Positions 62,976-64,000 of a stretch of 64,000 nucleotides of DNA are shown in pieces. The notes below the pieces were generated by a model that was given only the letters and a program-made list of their open reading frames with translations, was not told the origin of the DNA and searched no databases. Source of the DNA: CAZBXE01 sp964496125 (lineage in GTDB: Bacteria; Chlamydiota; Chlamydiia; Chlamydiales; CAZBXE01); the NCBI GenBank assembly GCA_964496125.1, contig CAZBXE010000005.1, positions 94,636-158,635 on the forward strand, given 5' to 3'. Made by a program: the position numbers and the translations under genes. Position 1 is the stretch's first letter; every line of letters starts with the position of its first letter.

Positions 62976-63454
62976 ACGCCCCTTGAGAAGGGTTTTTCTG
63001 TTTTAATCTTCTTCTGCAATAAGATGAGCCCATCCAAAAGGGCCTCAGGGCGCGGAGGGCAACCTGCTACATAGACATCAACCGGCACAATTTGGTCTAC
63101 CCCCTGCACAATCGCGTAATTATTGTAGATACCGCCTGTGGAAGCGCAGTCCCCCATGGCAATCACCCACTTTGGTTCGAGCATCTGTTCATAAATCGTG
63201 ACTAAAACAGGAGCCATCTTTTGACTGACCCTTCCAGCTACAATCATCACATCGCTTTGTCTTGGAGATGCACGGAATACTTCCATCCCAAACCGAGCAA
63301 CGTCATAGCGACTTGCGGCAGTTGACATCATTTCAATCGCGCAGCACGCAAGCCCAAACTGCGCAGGCCACAAAGAGTTAGCCCTTGCCCAATTGATGAG
63401 CTGCTCGAGCGGTGCGACTAAAAGTGGAGTCTGCTCACGCGGAGACTGACCCAT
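62972..63454 (-). CDS. nuoB: NADH-quinone oxidoreductase subunit B
   Basis: The 160 residues carry the last cluster (N2) before quinone. The ligands are the adjacent Cys pair in LACCAIEMM near residue 36, the Cys in GDCASTGG near 102 and the Cys in AGCPPRPEALL near 132. All four are present. It lies 15 bp after nuoA. Confidence 0.97.
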   Translation of the reverse strand: MGQSPREQTPLLVAPLEQLINWARANSLWPAQFGLACCAIEMMSTAASRYDVARFGMEVFRASPRQSDVMIVAGRVSQKMAPVLVTIYEQMLEPKWVIAMGDCASTGGIYNNYAIVQGVDQIVPVDVYVAGCPPRPEALLDGLILLQKKIKTEKPFSRGV

Positions 63455-63469
63455 AAAACTCCATTGCTT

Positions 63470-63826
63470 TCACTCCCATTCAAGCCCTCCTCTTCGATAT
63501 ACGTAGGAAAAGCCTATCATGAGGGATCCTAAAAAAAACATCATTTCATAAAAGGCGAAAGCCCCAATAGATTTGGCGGCAACAGCCCAAGGATATAAAA
63601 AGATCACTTGTATGTCAAAGACAAGGAACATCAAAGCTACAAGATAGTGCCTTAAGGGAAACCTCTCTTGCAAAAGGTGTGTCTCTGTGCGTATCCCTGA
63701 CTCATAGGGAAGGTACTTCGCTCCCGTTTTTTTTCGCGGCGCAAAAAGAGCAGATAGAATCACAACGACAACTGTGATTGAAAATACTAACACGAAGTAC
63801 ACAGAAACAGAGAAATAACCGGTCAC
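63470..63826 (-). CDS. nuoA: NADH-quinone oxidoreductase subunit A
   Basis: The 118 residues have three membrane helices. The conserved loop between helices 1 and 2 shows YLPYESGIRTETHLLQERFP with its key acidic residue, and VALMFLVFDIQVIFLYPWAV follows. The start is a GTG at 63826 with AAGGA 6 nt upstream. It is the first gene of the nuoA-N plus exoD operon (about 13.5 kb) on the minus strand. Confidence 0.95.
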   Translation of the reverse strand: MTGYFSVSVYFVLVFSITVVVVILSALFAPRKKTGAKYLPYESGIRTETHLLQERFPLRHYLVALMFLVFDIQVIFLYPWAVAAKSIGAFAFYEMMFFLGSLMIGFSYVYRRGGLEWE

Positions 63827-63911
63827 TTAAAATCCTTCTTACCTTTACTGAACGGCATATCTGATCTGAAATAATTTCACAAGGAAATAGAAAAAGCAAA
63901 CCAAAAGCAAG

Positions 63912-63934
63912 GGCCGACCCAGTTTGAGTCGGCC
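63912..63934 (-). terminator. hairpin upstream of the nuo operon
   Basis: GGCCGAC-ccagtttga-GTCGGCC, a perfect 7 bp GC-rich stem, 85 bp upstream of nuoA. On the minus strand the flank is CCTTGCTTTTGG, only weakly T-rich. It may terminate an upstream gene outside the window or lie in the nuo leader. Confidence 0.4.
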
Positions 63935-63946
63935 ATATAGCTTATT

Positions 63947-64000
63947 TATACACAAATAAGCTGAAAAGTTGGGAATATGCCAAGGAGGCGCTCTCAATTT
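63947..64000 (+). repeat. dispersed inverted-repeat element, copy D (left end; runs off window)
   Basis: It begins with the same TATACACAAA terminus as copy A, then GAAAAGTTGGGAATATGCC, AAGGAGGCGCTCTCAATTT, in the same order and spacing as 9184-9237. It continues past the window edge. It lies upstream of the nuo operon, next to the hairpin at 63912-63934. Confidence 0.7.

Noticed and set aside
1..64000. tRNA, rRNA or CRISPR array
   Set aside because: Gaps over 150 bp were read on both strands; no cloverleaf, rRNA-like stretch or regularly spaced repeat was seen.

Overview
The window looks like chromosome from a member of the Chlamydiae outside the classical Chlamydiaceae, of the amoeba-associated 'environmental chlamydia' type. 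The gene neighbourhoods resemble those I remember from Chlamydia: a DUF721 gene-gyrB-gyrA-tmk-holB, and ruvB ... Slc1-type type III chaperone-ssb-pepA. Added to these are genes that Chlamydiaceae lack: a complete 14-subunit NADH dehydrogenase (nuoA-N), trehalose synthesis (otsBA), a RING-H2 protein and an F-box/LRR protein. The genus cannot be fixed from sequence reading alone. Nearly all of the window is coding, with short gaps, frequent 1-14 bp gene overlaps and recognisable sigma70-like promoters and hairpin terminators.

Layout. 1-2671: sucA (minus, C-terminal end cut by the window edge). 2779-9167: plus-strand unit of a large AsmA/TamB-like envelope protein followed by ribE, ribBA and ribH. 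9168-11783: aroC, a small two-hydrophobic-block protein and a mobile-DNA scar. The scar holds two copies of a dispersed inverted-repeat element, one of them sitting between two fragments of a dead transposase. 11784-17462: a 1621-residue protein with a nucleotidyltransferase-like N-terminus and a BON-domain exported protein. 17650-18264: RING-H2 protein. 18251-25216: DNA replication and topology operon (DciA-like, gyrB, gyrA, tmk, holB). 25275-32818: outer membrane protein, ispH, pepA, ssb, type III chaperone, queA, SpoIID-like protein, ruvB.

33178-36193 is a self-contained three-gene operon with its own promoter, strong ribosome sites and a strong terminator. It encodes secreted-looking helical proteins whose layout recalls a type III needle tip plus two translocators. 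36215-42540: mgtE, a methyltransferase, a TPR protein and a YyaL-type thioredoxin-fold protein. 42640-43684: LysM protein and a small cluster of Cys-rich exported peptides. 43758-48356: unknown genes, trehalose synthesis and a signal-peptide-bearing glycosyltransferase-like protein. 48426-49744: F-box/LRR protein with an apparently leaderless message. 49759-63826: exoD plus the nuo operon. A further copy of the dispersed repeat begins at 63947 and runs off the window.

How it fits together: much of the window is core replication, respiration and cofactor metabolism. Between these lie genes that suggest host interaction: a type III chaperone, a candidate translocon operon, two eukaryotic-type ubiquitin-ligase domains, a possible inclusion-membrane-type protein and a giant possible nucleotidyltransferase. 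I saw no tRNA, rRNA or CRISPR array.
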